Positions 49,299-58,999 of a DNA stretch of 64,000 nucleotides are shown piece after piece. The notes under the pieces are model-generated. The model searched no databases, was not told the DNA's origin, and saw nothing but the letters and a program-made list of their open reading frames with translations. The stretch's first letter is position 1, and every line of letters starts with the position of its first letter. Source of the DNA: Halomonas ramblicola (GTDB taxonomy: Bacteria; Pseudomonadota; Gammaproteobacteria; Pseudomonadales; Halomonadaceae); NCBI RefSeq assembly GCF_030409215.1, contig NZ_JAUFPL010000018.1, forward strand, positions 1 through 64,000. Reading direction: 5' to 3'. The position numbers and the translations under genes were made by a program.

Positions 49299-49696
49299 TC
49301 GGTGATTTCATAAAGCTCGATGGGGGTGCCGTCGGGGTCGGCCAGGAAGGTGAAGCGGGCGCCGGTGAATTCGTCGACGCGGACCGGCTCCGGCCGGGCG
49401 CCACGCGCCTCCAGGGTCGCCACGCAGGCGTCCAGGTCCGGCGTGGCCAGGGCCAGGTGGCGCAGCCCGCACGCCTCGGGGTGGCTGGGCCGCGGCGGCG
49501 GGTCGGGGAAGGAGAACAGCTCCAGCTGGATGCCGCCGGGCAGGCGCAGGTCGAGCTTGTGGCTGTCGCGGGCCTCGCGGTACGCCTCCTGGATCACCTC
49601 GGCGCCGAGCACCTCCAGGTAGAAGCGCCGGGCCCGGGGGTAGTCGGCGGTGATCAGCGCCACATGGTGCACCCCGGCCAGCGGCAGCGCGCTCAT
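49295..49696 (-). CDS. VOC-family protein (YaeR/GloA2-like)
   Basis: A 133-aa vicinal-oxygen-chelate protein with two beta-alpha-beta3 modules. Metal-ligand candidates are His in GVHHVALITADYP (8-20), Glu in IQLELFSFPDPP, His in LRHLALATPD and Glu in TPIELYEITD. It most resembles the uncharacterised YaeR (GloA2) group. Its start overlaps the hisC stop by ATGA, so it is cotranslated with hisC. Its stop overlaps the convergent suhB stop by 3 nt. Confidence 0.88.
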   Translation of the reverse strand: MSALPLAGVHHVALITADYPRARRFYLEVLGAEVIQEAYREARDSHKLDLRLPGGIQLELFSFPDPPPRPSHPEACGLRHLALATPDLDACVATLEARGARPEPVRVDEFTGARFTFLADPDGTPIELYEITD

Positions 49697-50757
49697 GGCG
49701 CGGCCTGGCAGAGCGTCTCCAGGGTCTCCACCAGGCTGTCCATCTCGTCCTCGGTACCCACGCTGATACGCAGGTAGTCGCGTAGCGCCTCGGTATTGAA
49801 GTGGCGCACCAGGATGCCGCGCTCGCGCAGTCCCACGAACAGCTGGGCGGCGTCCTGTTCGGGGTGGGTCACCAGCAGGAAGTTGGTCCGCGAGGGCAGC
49901 ACCGTGAAGCCCAGCCGCTCGAGCCGGTCGCGGGTGCGTTCGCGGGTGGTGATCACCTTCTCGCGGCACGCCTCGAAGTGCTCGCGGTCGGCCAGGGCGG
50001 CGATGGCCACGGCGCTGGCCAGGCTGTCGATGGGGTAGGAGTTGAAGGAGTCCTTGACCCGCTCCAGGCCCTCGATCAGTTCCCGCGAGCCCACCGCATA
50101 GCCCAGACGCAGGCCGGCCAGGCTGCGCGACTTGGAGAAGGTGCCGGTGACCAGCAGGTTGGGGAAGCGCTCGACGAGCGGCACGGCGCTCTCGCCGCCG
50201 AAGTCGACGTAGGCCTCGTCCACCAGCACCACCGACTCGCTGACCCGCTCGAGCAGCCCGGCGAGCGCCTCGCGGCCATGGCCGTGGCCGGTGGGAGCAT
50301 TGGGGTTGGCGAAGACGGCCCCGCCGCTGTCGGGGGAGAAGGCGTCGAGGTCCACCTCGTGGGCCGGGGTCAGCGGCAGCGCCCGGCGTTCGATGCCGTA
50401 GAGCCGGCAGTAGACCGGGTAGAAGCTGTAGGTGATCTCGGGCATCTCCAGGGGACGCGGCTGGCGGAAGAAGGCCTGGAAGGCCAGGGCCAGCACCTCG
50501 TCGGAGCCGTTGCCCACGAACACCTGTTCCGGGGTCACGCCGAGTTCCGCGGCCAGGGCCTCGCGCAGGGCGCGGGATTCGGGGTCCGGGTAGCGGCGCA
50601 GGTGGTCGGCGGGGAAGTCGCGCAGCACCGCCTCGACGCCCGGCGCCGGCGGGTAGGGGTTCTCGTTGGTGTTCAGCTTGATCAGGCGTTCGCGGGGCTG
50701 CTCGCCGGGGACGTAGGGCGTCAGCTCGCGCACCTCGGGACTCCAGAACTTGCTCAT
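49693..50757 (-). CDS. hisC: Histidinol-phosphate aminotransferase
   Basis: A 354-aa PLP aminotransferase of histidine synthesis. LIKLNTNENPYPPAP, ANPNAPTGHG, VLVDEAYVDFGG and the PLP-Lys segment TGTFSKSRSLAGLRLGYA are all present. It is separated from hisBHAF (56.8-59.6 kb), as is common outside enterics. It is coupled to a VOC gene and divergent from nlpE. The start MSKFWSPEVREL is the family one. Confidence 0.93.
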   Translation of the reverse strand: MSKFWSPEVRELTPYVPGEQPRERLIKLNTNENPYPPAPGVEAVLRDFPADHLRRYPDPESRALREALAAELGVTPEQVFVGNGSDEVLALAFQAFFRQPRPLEMPEITYSFYPVYCRLYGIERRALPLTPAHEVDLDAFSPDSGGAVFANPNAPTGHGHGREALAGLLERVSESVVLVDEAYVDFGGESAVPLVERFPNLLVTGTFSKSRSLAGLRLGYAVGSRELIEGLERVKDSFNSYPIDSLASAVAIAALADREHFEACREKVITTRERTRDRLERLGFTVLPSRTNFLLVTHPEQDAAQLFVGLRERGILVRHFNTEALRDYLRISVGTEDEMDSLVETLETLCQAAP

Positions 50758-50992
50758 GGATCTCGCTCGGGCTCTCGACGGGAAACGACGGTCATGGTGA
50801 CCTGCGCGGCCGGGCCGCGCAAGCCGCCTTCGTGCTAGGCTGGCCGACTTCACGACCCACGACGACAAGGTCCCGGGGTGGGCTGAGGAACCCTCGTCGC
50901 AGCCAGGCTGTCCGCCGACGGAATGAGAGGTTATGCTGTGGTCCAGGCCGCCGTGGATCACGGTGAAACGCCCATTGGGAAGGAGGACACAC

Positions 50993-51436
50993 ATGCAAAT
51001 CAGGACCTTGCTCGCCGGATCGGCCCTGCTCGTGCTGGCCGGTTGTGCCGCTGGCCCCGGCACCACCCCCGACGCCCCCGAGGAAGCCGCCGAGGCGCGC
51101 TACCAGGGCACCCTGCCGTGCCGCAACTGCGATGGCATCGACCTCGACGTGCTGCTGCGTGGCGATGAGCAGGCGGCGGCCGAGGAGCGCACCTTCGAAC
51201 TCCAGGCCTCCTACCGCGAGCACCCGCAGGATCCGCCCGACGAGAACTACGCCGGCAACTGGGAGGTGCTCGAGGGCACCGCCAACGAGCCGGATGCCAC
51301 CGTCTACGAGCTGACCCCGGACGGCGATGGCCAGATCTACTACTTCCTGCGCGTCGACGGCCAGACCCTGGAGCTGATCGATCCCCAGCGTCGTCGCTTC
51401 CAGAACAGCGAGATGCTGCAGCTCAAGCGCCTGTGA
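50993..51436 (+). CDS. nlpE: NlpE-like copper/envelope-stress lipoprotein
   Basis: A 147-aa lipoprotein with signal peptide and lipobox LVLAGC (Cys18). It comprises only the NlpE N-terminal domain (YQGTLPCRNCDGIDLDVLL with the conserved CxxC), and lacks the C-terminal OB domain of E. coli NlpE that senses surface contact and triggers Cpx. The symbol is therefore by family similarity. GAAGGAGGAC gives a strong RBS. A terminator at 51457-51486 ends the transcript. The 235-bp gap before it, shared with hisC, shows no clear operator. Confidence 0.82.
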   Translation: MQIRTLLAGSALLVLAGCAAGPGTTPDAPEEAAEARYQGTLPCRNCDGIDLDVLLRGDEQAAAEERTFELQASYREHPQDPPDENYAGNWEVLEGTANEPDATVYELTPDGDGQIYYFLRVDGQTLELIDPQRRRFQNSEMLQLKRL

Positions 51437-51456
51437 GCGGCCGAGGGCGATCATCG

Positions 51457-51486
51457 AAGGGGGTGGCCTGGCGGCTGCCCCCTTTT
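51457..51486 (+). terminator. Rho-independent terminator of nlpE
   Basis: AAGGGGG/CCCCCTT (51457-51463, 51478-51484) with a 14-nt loop that can pair further, followed by TTTTC. It separates nlpE from radA. Confidence 0.7.
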
Positions 51487-51512
51487 CACGAGAGTCGAGA
51501 TACGAGCGAGCC

Positions 51513-52898
51513 ATGGCCAAGGCAAAGAGCGCCTTCGTCTGCACCGAGTGCGGTGCCGAATACCGCAAGTGGCAGGGGCAGTGCGGAAGCTGCCGGGAGT
51601 GGAACACCCTCAGCGAGGTGCGGCTGTCGGCGGCGCGGCCCGGTGCCGGGAGCGGTGCCGCGGTGGGCGGCGCGGGCCGGGGCGGCTACGCCGGGGCGCT
51701 GTCGCGGGAGGTGGTCGACCTGGCCAATGTCGATCTCTCGGAAGTGCCGCGGCTCTCCTCCACCTTCGAGGAATTCGATCGGGTGCTGGGCGGCGGCCTG
51801 GTGCCGGGCTCGGCGGTTCTGCTGGGCGGCCATCCCGGCGCCGGCAAGTCGACCCTGCTGCTGCAGACGGCCGGCAAGCTGGCCCAGTCGCGGCGGGTGC
51901 TCTACGTCACCGGCGAGGAGTCGCTCTCCCAGGTGGCGATGCGCGCCCACCGCCTGCAGCTGCCCGTGGCGGGCCTGAAGATGCTGGCCGAGACCAGCGT
52001 CGAGACGATCCTCGGCGTGGCCGAGCGCGAGCGTCCCGAGATCCTGGTCATCGACTCCATCCAGACCATGCACCTGGAGGACATCGCCTCGGCACCGGGC
52101 GGGGTGGCCCAGGTGCGCGAGTCCGCCGCGGCCCTGACGCGCTTCGCCAAGCAGTCCGACACCGTGCTGCTGCTGGTGGGGCACGTCACCAAGGACGGCA
52201 CCCTGGCCGGCCCCAAGGTGCTCGAGCACATGATCGACGCCTCGCTGCTGCTGGAGGGCGGCGCCGACTCGCGCTTCCGCACCCTGCGCGGCCAGAAGAA
52301 CCGCTTCGGTGCGGTCAACGAGCTGGGGGTCTTCGCCATGCTCGAGCACGGCCTCAAGGAGGTGAAGAACCCCAGCGCCATCTTCCTGTCGCGGGCCGAG
52401 GAACAGGCGCCGGGCAGCCTGGTGATGGTGGTCTGGGAGGGCACCCGGCCGATCCTCGTCGAGGTGCAGGCGCTGCTCGACGACTCGGCCCTGGGCAACC
52501 CGCGCCGCGTCGCCGTGGGCCTCGACCCCAACCGCCTGGCCATGCTGCTCGCCGTGCTGCACCGCCACGGCGGGCTGTTCACCGGCGACCAGGACGTCTT
52601 CCTCAACGTGGTGGGGGGCGTCAAGGTGCTGGAGACCAGCGCCGACCTGGCGGTGTTGCTGGCGGTGGTCTCCAGCCTGCAGAACCGGCCGTTGCCCCGC
52701 GAGCTGGTGGTGTTCGGCGAGGTGGGCCTGTCCGGCGAGATCCGTCCGGTGCCCAGCGGCCAGGAGCGCATCGTCGAGGCGGCCAAGCACGGCTTCATCC
52801 GCGCCATCGTGCCACGGGCCAACGCCCCCAAGCGCGCCCCCGAGGGCATGCAGGTGGTGGCCGTGGACAAGCTCGCCGACGCCCTGGAGGCTCTGTAG
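51513..52898 (+). CDS. radA: DNA repair protein RadA (Sms)
   Basis: A 461-aa RecA-like helicase for branch migration in recombination. It has a C4 zinc finger (C10, C13, C24, C27), Walker [11 protein letters not shown] (105-114), the RadA-specific KNRFG motif in [13 protein letters not shown], and a C-terminal Lon-like P domain ([14 protein letters not shown] region). Length equals E. coli RadA (460). Confidence 0.96.
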   Translation: MAKAKSAFVCTECGAEYRKWQGQCGSCREWNTLSEVRLSAARPGAGSGAAVGGAGRGGYAGALSREVVDLANVDLSEVPRLSSTFEEFDRVLGGGLVPGSAVLLGGHPGAGKSTLLLQTAGKLAQSRRVLYVTGEESLSQVAMRAHRLQLPVAGLKMLAETSVETILGVAERERPEILVIDSIQTMHLEDIASAPGGVAQVRESAAALTRFAKQSDTVLLLVGHVTKDGTLAGPKVLEHMIDASLLLEGGADSRFRTLRGQKNRFGAVNELGVFAMLEHGLKEVKNPSAIFLSRAEEQAPGSLVMVVWEGTRPILVEVQALLDDSALGNPRRVAVGLDPNRLAMLLAVLHRHGGLFTGDQDVFLNVVGGVKVLETSADLAVLLAVVSSLQNRPLPRELVVFGEVGLSGEIRPVPSGQERIVEAAKHGFIRAIVPRANAPKRAPEGMQVVAVDKLADALEAL

Positions 52899-52960
52899 TC
52901 GGCCGCGTACCCGCGCCACACTGTTGTAGAATGACGGTAACCCATGCCAAGGAGACCATC

Positions 52961-54001
52961 ATGAGCGCCATCCGCTTGACACAGTACAGCCACGGCGCCG
53001 GCTGCGGCTGCAAGATCGCCCCCGACGTGCTGGACGGCATCCTGGCCAAGGCCGGCCCCGGGGCGAGCCATTCCCGGTTGATCGTCGGCAACCAGGGGCG
53101 CGAGGACGCCGCCGTCTACGACCTGGGCGACGGGCGCGGCATGATCGCCACCACCGATTTCTTCATGCCCATCGTCGATGACCCCTTCGACTTCGGCCGC
53201 ATCGCCGCCACCAATGCGATCAGCGACGTCTATGCCATGGGCGGCACCCCGGTGATGGCGCTGGGCATCCTCGGCTGGCCACTGGACAAGCTTTCCGCCG
53301 AGGTGGCCGGCGACGTCCTGGCCGGGGCCCAGGCGGTGTGCCGCGAGCTGGGCCTGGCCCTGGCCGGTGGCCACTCCATCGACGCCCCGGAGCCGATCTT
53401 CGGCCTGGCGGTGAACGGCCTGGTCGACCTCGAGCACCTCAAGCTCAACAAGGGCGCCCAGCCGGGCGACCTGCTGTTCCTGACCAAGCCGCTGGGCGTG
53501 GGCATGCTCACCACCGCCGAGAAGAAGGGGCTGCTGGAGGCCGGCCACCAGGGCCTGGCGCGGGAGACCATGCTGCGTTCCAACCGCATCGGCGCCAAGC
53601 TGGCCCAGGTGCAGGGCGTGCACGCCATGACCGACGTCACCGGCTTCGGCCTGGCCGGCCACCTGGTCGAGATGTGTGCGGCCAGCGAGGTGGCCGCGCG
53701 TATCGACTTCCGGCGCCTGCCGCGCCTGGCCGAGGCCGAGGCCTACCGCCGCCAGGGCGCCGTGCCCGGCGGCACCGAGCGCAATCGCCAGGCGCTGGGC
53801 GAGAGCCTGCCGGCGATGGACGAGGTGCACTGGCAGTGGCTCTGCGATCCCCAGACCTCCGGCGGCCTGCTGCTCTCCGTGCATCCCTCCTGGGAGGACG
53901 ACGTGGAGCGCATCGGCCGCGAGCATGGCATCGAGCTCGTGCCCTTCGGCGAGGTGGTCAAGGCCGGCGGCGGCCCGGCCCTGATCGAGGTGCGCGGATG
54001 A
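52961..54001 (+). CDS. selD: Selenophosphate synthase
   Basis: A 346-aa enzyme making selenophosphate from selenide and ATP. The catalytic residue in SHGAGCGCK is Cys15 (E. coli Cys17), a normal Cys codon rather than [19 protein letters not shown] and [12 protein letters not shown] are conserved. It is joined to mnmH by an ATGA overlap, so selenophosphate is apparently used for tRNA 2-selenouridine. No selA, selB or selenocysteine tRNA gene is seen in the window. Confidence 0.96.
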   Translation: MSAIRLTQYSHGAGCGCKIAPDVLDGILAKAGPGASHSRLIVGNQGREDAAVYDLGDGRGMIATTDFFMPIVDDPFDFGRIAATNAISDVYAMGGTPVMALGILGWPLDKLSAEVAGDVLAGAQAVCRELGLALAGGHSIDAPEPIFGLAVNGLVDLEHLKLNKGAQPGDLLFLTKPLGVGMLTTAEKKGLLEAGHQGLARETMLRSNRIGAKLAQVQGVHAMTDVTGFGLAGHLVEMCAASEVAARIDFRRLPRLAEAEAYRRQGAVPGGTERNRQALGESLPAMDEVHWQWLCDPQTSGGLLLSVHPSWEDDVERIGREHGIELVPFGEVVKAGGGPALIEVRG

Positions 54002-55128
54002 GCGAGCTGCCGCTGGTCGAGCCGGACCTCTCCCTGCTGCGCGAGGGGCGGGTGCTGATCGACGTGCGTGCCCCGGTGGAGTTCGCCCAGGGTGGCCTGC
54101 CCGGGGCGGTGAACCTGCCGCTGATGGACGACGAGGAGCGCCACCGGGTCGGCATCGAGTACAAGCGCCGCGGCCAGCAGGCCGCCATCGTGCTGGGCGA
54201 GCGGCTGGTCAGCGGCGAGATCAAGGCGGCCCGGGTGGCGGCCTGGCGGCAACTGCTCGAGGCCCATCCGGACGCCATCGTCTACTGCTTCCGCGGCGGG
54301 CTGCGCTCGCAGGTCGCCCAGCAGTGGCTGGCCGAGACCGGCATCACCCGGCCGCGCATCCGCGGTGGCTGGAAGGCGATGCGCCAGGCGCTCTGCGCAC
54401 GCATCGACGTCGCCGCCGAACAGCCGCTGCTGGTGGTGGGCGGGCTGACCGGCTGCGCCAAGACGGCGCTGATCCAGGCCCTCGACAATGGCCTCGACCT
54501 GGAGGGCTGCGCCCGCCACAAGGGCTCCGCCTTCGGTCGCCACCCGTTGCCGGCGCCCAGCCAGATCGACTTCGAGCACGCCATGGGGCGGCGCCTGCTG
54601 GACATCGAGGGCCCCGTGGCGGTGGAGGACGAGTCGCGCCACATCGGTGCCGCCAACCTGCCGCTGACCTTCTGGCGGGCCATGGAGCGGGCCCCGCGAC
54701 TGCGCGTGGAGATGCCCCTGGACTGGCGGCTGGCGCAGATCCACAGGGACTACATCGAGGACCTCTGGGAGGTCTACCGGATGCAGTGCGGCGAATGGCT
54801 GGGCTGGGCGCTGATGCGCAAGCAGCTGGCCTCGTCGCTGGCCCGGCTCCGCAAGCGCCTGGGCGGCGCGCGCCTGGCGCGGCTGCAGCGCCTGCAGGAA
54901 CTCGCCTTCCGCGAGCACGAGCGCGGCAATGCCCGGGCCCACGAGGCCTGGCTGGCACCGCTGCTCACCGAGTACTACGACCCCATGTACCGCTACCAGC
55001 TGGAGAAGCATCCGGAGCAGCGCTTCCTGCACGTGGGCGACTGGGAGAGCTGCCTGGAGGCCGCCCGCCAGTGGTCGGCGGAGCAGGCCGGCTGCGTCAG
55101 GTCGCGGACGAGCGCAGCCACTGGCTGA
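53998..55128 (+). CDS. mnmH: tRNA 2-selenouridine/geranyl-2-thiouridine synthase
   Basis: A 376-aa enzyme (SelU/YbbB) that replaces wobble sulfur with selenium in mnm5s2U tRNAs. The rhodanese domain contains catalytic Cys97 ([12 protein letters not shown]) and IDVRAPVEF. The C-terminal P-loop domain has GLTGCAKT at 149-156. E. coli has GCTGCGKT, so the invariant Gly before Lys is Ala154 here. Later conserved segments ([20 protein letters not shown]) are intact. The 3' end overlaps the convergent amidotransferase-like gene by 32 nt. Confidence 0.93.
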   Translation: MSELPLVEPDLSLLREGRVLIDVRAPVEFAQGGLPGAVNLPLMDDEERHRVGIEYKRRGQQAAIVLGERLVSGEIKAARVAAWRQLLEAHPDAIVYCFRGGLRSQVAQQWLAETGITRPRIRGGWKAMRQALCARIDVAAEQPLLVVGGLTGCAKTALIQALDNGLDLEGCARHKGSAFGRHPLPAPSQIDFEHAMGRRLLDIEGPVAVEDESRHIGAANLPLTFWRAMERAPRLRVEMPLDWRLAQIHRDYIEDLWEVYRMQCGEWLGWALMRKQLASSLARLRKRLGGARLARLQRLQELAFREHERGNARAHEAWLAPLLTEYYDPMYRYQLEKHPEQRFLHVGDWESCLEAARQWSAEQAGCVRSRTSAATG

Positions 55129-55792
55129 GCAGCCGGTCGAGCAGCGGGGCCAGGCGGTCGAAGCGCCGGGGATCGGCGAGCATCGTCTCGCCGCCCTGGG
55201 CATGGGGGCTCTCGGCGCTGCCGCTGGGCGGCGCGACGTACTCGAGCAGTGTGGCCACGCTCTCCCGGGTCGCCTCCAGGTGGCAGAGCAGTCCCACCAC
55301 CCGGCCGCCGTCCCAGCTGAAGCCCTGCAGCGGGCTGGCCTCGCTGCCGCCCAGCGGCAGGGCGGCGTCGGGCAGGGTGAACACCTCGCGGTGCCACATG
55401 AAGGCGTCGAAGTTCTCCGGCAGGTCGAGGCCGCTCTCCGGCGCCAGGGTGACCCGGTGCCAGCCGGTCTCCGCGAAGGTGCCGCAGGCCGCCACGGCGC
55501 CCAGTCCCTCGGCGATCAGTCGCGCGCCGAAGCCGATGCCCAGCAGCGGCTTGCGGCTGTCCAGGGCGCGCTCGATCAGCTTGCGCTCGCGCTTCAGCCA
55601 GGGCTGGTCGGCCGGGTCGATGGCGCCGGCCGGGCCGTCGAGCACCACCAGGGCGTCGCAGTCGGTCAGCCGTGGCGGCAGGTCGCCTGCGTCCAGGTGG
55701 AACACCGTGTGGCTGTGGCCCATGCTGGTCAGCCAGTCGGCCAGGCGAGCCGGGCCCTGATGGGGGCTGTGCTGGAGCAGGTGCAGATGCAT
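55097..55792 (-). CDS. Class I glutamine amidotransferase-like protein, nucleophile missing
   Basis: A 231-aa protein of the GMP-synthase-like GATase fold (DGPAGAIDP, KPLLGIGFGARLIAEGLGA, FMWHREVFTLP, LCHLEAT). The nucleophile elbow normally reads G-[IV]-C-x-G-H-Q; here it is GIGFGAR with Gly87 at the Cys position and no His-Gln. The C-terminal H-x-E dyad is retained. It is therefore probably not a glutaminase and may be a binding or regulatory relative. Start ATG at 55792 is divergent from the Atl-like gene (74 bp). Confidence 0.83.
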   Translation of the reverse strand: MHLHLLQHSPHQGPARLADWLTSMGHSHTVFHLDAGDLPPRLTDCDALVVLDGPAGAIDPADQPWLKRERKLIERALDSRKPLLGIGFGARLIAEGLGAVAACGTFAETGWHRVTLAPESGLDLPENFDAFMWHREVFTLPDAALPLGGSEASPLQGFSWDGGRVVGLLCHLEATRESVATLLEYVAPPSGSAESPHAQGGETMLADPRRFDRLAPLLDRLLSQWLRSSAT

Positions 55793-55866
55793 GGGGAAAC
55801 CTCACCGTCGCGGAGTGCCGGGTACCGGGCCCGGCGGAGTGGGAGATGCAGGGAGCGGAAGGGTAC

Positions 55867-56160
55867 ATGAAGGCGGCATTGCGCGAACAGATCCATACCA
55901 TCATCGCCGAGATTCCCCCCGGCCGGGTGACCACCTACGGGCGCATCGCCGCCATGACCGAGGGCGGTACCCCGCGGCTGGTGGCCCGCGCCCTGCGCGA
56001 ACTGCCCGCGGGCCACGGCCTGCCGTGGTTCCGCATCATCACCGCCTCGCGCAAGCTGGCCGACCATCCCGGCGCCGCCGAGCAGCGTGAACGGCTCGCC
56101 GCCGAGGGGGTGCTGCTGGATGCCCGCGGCCGGGCCCCGGCCTCGCTTATGTGGCCCTGA
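55867..56160 (+). CDS. Alkyltransferase-like (Atl) DNA-binding protein
   Basis: A 97-aa protein equal to the DNA-binding domain of O6-alkylguanine-DNA alkyltransferase. Such proteins bind O6-alkylguanine and recruit nucleotide excision repair. IPPGRVTTYGRIAAM (recognition helix) and RALRELP are conserved. The active-site PCHR of Ogt is PWHR in known Atl proteins, and PWFR here (LPWFRII), so both Cys and His are replaced. ATG at 55867 is used; an in-frame ATG at 55846 with GGAG nearby is possible. Confidence 0.85.
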   Translation: MKAALREQIHTIIAEIPPGRVTTYGRIAAMTEGGTPRLVARALRELPAGHGLPWFRIITASRKLADHPGAAEQRERLAAEGVLLDARGRAPASLMWP

Positions 56161-56185
56161 GACAACGACATACCAAGGAGAGTCC

Positions 56186-56764
56186 ATGAGCGGCTTCTTC
56201 CAGCGCCTGCAGCGGCTCGAGCCGCGTCGCCAGCAGGCCTTCATGGCGGCGCTGTGCGAGCGGTTGCTGCCCAACTATGCCCTCTACGCCCAGACCGCCG
56301 GCCACGGCGACCCCCAGGGCCTGCGCGCCATCCTCGACCTGGTGTGGGAGCAGCTGACGGTGAAGGGGGCGCGGATCGACTTCGAGCGCCAGGCCGAGAA
56401 GCTCGCCGCGCTGGAGCCCCCCGCCGCCGACGACAGCTTCGGTGCCCGCCGGGCCACCGAGGCGGTGGCGGCGCTCTCGGCGCTGCTCGATACCCTGCAG
56501 GGCGAGGCGCCGGAGGCGGTGCTGGAGGTGAGCAGGGCGTCGCGCGGTGGGGTCAGGGCCTTCATCGAACTGACCGAGGGCGAGGAGGACGACCAGCGCC
56601 TGGCGGCGCTGGTGCGCGAGCATCCGTTGATGGCGGACGAGAACGACTTCCAGGACGCCGTGCTCGAGGCCGTGGAGGGCGAACTGGACCGCGACGCCCT
56701 CAGGGCGCTGCGCCGCCTGGGGCGCAACGAGGGCGTCAGCAACCTGGGGCTCTCCGCCGACTGA
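56186..56764 (+). CDS. YjaG-family (DUF416) protein
   Basis: A 192-aa all-helical cytoplasmic protein of the DUF416 family. MSGFFQRLQRLEPRRQQAFMAALCERLLPNY-type start and the ENDFQDAVLEAV segment near the end are typical. The function is unknown. AAGGAG precedes the ATG by 6 nt. It follows the Atl-like gene by 25 nt and ends 2 nt before the hisF stop, so the two transcripts are convergent and abutting. Confidence 0.85.
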   Translation: MSGFFQRLQRLEPRRQQAFMAALCERLLPNYALYAQTAGHGDPQGLRAILDLVWEQLTVKGARIDFERQAEKLAALEPPAADDSFGARRATEAVAALSALLDTLQGEAPEAVLEVSRASRGGVRAFIELTEGEEDDQRLAALVREHPLMADENDFQDAVLEAVEGELDRDALRALRRLGRNEGVSNLGLSAD

Positions 56765-56766
56765 CC

Positions 56767-57540
56767 CTAGAGTCGCATCTCGATGCCCCGCTCGGCCATG
56801 TAACGCTTGGCCTCGGGGATCGTGTATTCGCTGAAGTGGAAGATGCTGGCGGCGAGCACCGCGTCGGCGCCGCCCTCGCGCACGCCCTCCACCAGGTGCT
56901 GGAGGTTGCCGACCCCGCCGGAGGCGATCACCGGCACGCTCACCGCGTCCGAGATGGCGCGGGTCACGCCCAGGTCGAAGCCGGCCTTGGTGCCGTCGCG
57001 GTCCATGCTGGTGAGCAGCAGCTCGCCGGCGCCCAGCTCCACCATCTTCTGCGCCCACTCCACGGCGTCCAGGCCGGTGGGGCGGCGGCCGCCGTGGGTG
57101 AAGATCTCCCAGCGCGGCGTCTCGCCTTCCTGCGAGACCCGCTTGGCGTCGATGGCCACCACGATGCACTGGCTACCGAAGCGCTCGGCGGCCTCGTGCA
57201 CGAACTCGGGGTTGTTCACCGCGGCGGTGTTGATGGAGATCTTGTCGGCGCCGGCGTTGAGCATGGTACGGATGTCGTCGCAGGTGCGGATGCCGCCGCC
57301 CACGGTGAGCGGGATGAACACTTCACCGGCGATGCGTTCGACCATCTCCACGGTGGTGTCGCGGTCCTCGTGGCTCGCCGTGATGTCGAGGAAGGTGATC
57401 TCGTCGGCGCCCTGCTGGTTGTAGCGCTGGGCGATCTCCACCGGGTCGCCGGCGTCGCGGATGCCGACGAAGTTGACGCCCTTGACCACGCGGCCGGCGT
57501 CGACGTCCAGGCAGGGGATGATACGCTTGGCGAGTCCCAT
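56767..57540 (-). CDS. hisF: Imidazole glycerol phosphate synthase subunit HisF
   Basis: A 257-aa cyclase subunit of a (beta/alpha)8 barrel. With HisH it converts PRFAR plus ammonia to IGP and AICAR. Catalytic Asp in RIIPCLDVD (near 11) and Asp in LLTSMDRDG (about 130) are present, as are the phosphate loops TVGGGIR and ASGGVG. It follows hisA by 2 nt. Confidence 0.96.
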   Translation of the reverse strand: MGLAKRIIPCLDVDAGRVVKGVNFVGIRDAGDPVEIAQRYNQQGADEITFLDITASHEDRDTTVEMVERIAGEVFIPLTVGGGIRTCDDIRTMLNAGADKISINTAAVNNPEFVHEAAERFGSQCIVVAIDAKRVSQEGETPRWEIFTHGGRRPTGLDAVEWAQKMVELGAGELLLTSMDRDGTKAGFDLGVTRAISDAVSVPVIASGGVGNLQHLVEGVREGGADAVLAASIFHFSEYTIPEAKRYMAERGIEMRL

Positions 57541-57542
57541 GA

Positions 57543-58304
57543 TCAGCTCCCCCCTTGCGGGTTGGTGGCGTGGCCGAGGGCATCGCAGAGCCGCTGGCCC
57601 TCGGCCAGGTCCAGCCTGCCCTCGTAGATGGCGCGACCGGTGATGGCACCCAGTATCCCGGGCTCGCCGGCGGCCACCAGGGCGCGCAGGTCGTCGAGGT
57701 CGGTCACCCCGCCGGAGGCGATCACCGGCAGGCCGCCGTCGCGGGCAAGCGCCGCGGTGGCCTCGACGTTGACGCCGCCCAGCATGCCATCGCGGGCGAT
57801 ATCGGTGTAGACGATGCTCGAGACGCCGTCGTCGGCGAAGCGCCGGGCCAGGTCCACCGCCTTCACCCGGGAGACCTCGGCCCAGCCGTCGGTGGCCACA
57901 TAGCCGTCGCGGGCGTCCAGGCCGACGATCACGTGGCCCGGGAACTGGCGGCACATCTCGCCGACGAAGTCGGGCTCCTTGACCGCCTTGGTGCCGATGA
58001 TCACGTAGGCGACGCCGGCATCCAGGTAGTGGCGGATGGTCTCGGCGGAGCGGATGCCGCCGCCGATCTGGATCGGCAGGTCGGGGTAGCGGCGGGCGAT
58101 GGCGGTGACCGCCTCACCGTTGACCGGCTTGCCCTCGAAGGCGCCGTTGAGGTCGACCAGGTGCAGGCGGCGGGCGCCGGCCTTGACCCAGCGCTCGGCC
58201 ATGGCCACCGGGTCGTCGCCGTAGGTCGTGGCGTCGTCCATGCGGCCCTGCTTGAGGCGGACGCACTGGCCGTCCTTGAGGTCGATGGCGGGAATTACCA
58301 GCAT
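57543..58304 (-). CDS. hisA: ProFAR isomerase HisA
   Basis: A 253-aa (beta/alpha)8 Amadori isomerase. Catalytic Asp8 is in [10 protein letters not shown] and a second Asp is in [17 protein letters not shown] and ASGGVTD are the phosphate-binding loops. It lies between hisH (22-nt gap) and hisF. Confidence 0.96.
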   Translation of the reverse strand: MLVIPAIDLKDGQCVRLKQGRMDDATTYGDDPVAMAERWVKAGARRLHLVDLNGAFEGKPVNGEAVTAIARRYPDLPIQIGGGIRSAETIRHYLDAGVAYVIIGTKAVKEPDFVGEMCRQFPGHVIVGLDARDGYVATDGWAEVSRVKAVDLARRFADDGVSSIVYTDIARDGMLGGVNVEATAALARDGGLPVIASGGVTDLDDLRALVAAGEPGILGAITGRAIYEGRLDLAEGQRLCDALGHATNPQGGS

Positions 58305-58326
58305 GTGGGGATCCTTTCGGCGCCGC

Positions 58327-58968
58327 TCAGGGCGCCCAGTTGACGAAATTCTCGAGCATCTGGAGGCCGGCGCGGGAGCTCTTCTCGGGATGGAACTGCA
58401 CGGCGAAGGTCGCGTCGCGCCCGATGGCCACATGGGCACTCACCCGGCCGTAGTCGGTGGTGCCGAACACGCTGGCGTCGTCGGCGGCATCGACATAGTA
58501 GCTGTGCACGAAATAGAAGTGTTCGTCCTGGTCGATGCCCGCCCACAGCGGATGATCGTGGCGCTGGTTCACCAGGTTCCAGCCCATGTGCGGCACCTTG
58601 AGCCGGTCGCCCCGGGCATCCGTCATGTCGGACGGGAAGCGCCTCACCTCGCCGGCGAGGAAGCCCAGGCAATCGATGCCGCCGTTCTCCTCGCTGTGGT
58701 CGAGCAGCATCTGCTGGCCGACGCAGATGCCCAGCAGCGGCTTCTCCTGGCTGGCGAGCTGCTCCTCCACCAGGCCGCGCAGCTCGGTCCTCTCCAGCTC
58801 GCCCATGCAGTCGCGGATGGCCCCCTGGCCGGGCAGCACCAGGCGGGTAGCGCCGCGGATGCGGCGGGGATCGCGGGTCACCACCACGTTCTCGTGGGTG
58901 ACGTGCTCCAGTGCCTTGGCGACGGAATGCAGGTTGCCCATCCCGTAGTCGATGACGGCAATGGTCAT
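58327..58968 (-). CDS. hisH: Imidazole glycerol phosphate synthase glutaminase HisH
   Basis: A 213-aa class I glutamine amidotransferase that supplies ammonia to HisF. The triad is complete: nucleophile Cys in [11 protein letters not shown] and the C-terminal His-Glu in [18 protein letters not shown] is the HisH-specific oxyanion segment. It lies 31 nt after hisB. Confidence 0.96.
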   Translation of the reverse strand: MTIAVIDYGMGNLHSVAKALEHVTHENVVVTRDPRRIRGATRLVLPGQGAIRDCMGELERTELRGLVEEQLASQEKPLLGICVGQQMLLDHSEENGGIDCLGFLAGEVRRFPSDMTDARGDRLKVPHMGWNLVNQRHDHPLWAGIDQDEHFYFVHSYYVDAADDASVFGTTDYGRVSAHVAIGRDATFAVQFHPEKSSRAGLQMLENFVNWAP

Positions 58969-58999
58969 GGGGCGCTCCTCGTGTGGTCGTGCGGCGGCC

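Noticed and set aside
50792..51607. 271-codon minus-strand frame over nlpE
   Set aside because: Antisense to nlpE, which has a signal peptide, lipobox and terminator; the frame is a composition artefact.
52961..54001. Selenocysteine in SelD
   Set aside because: The active-site residue is encoded by a normal Cys codon, and no in-frame UGA is present.
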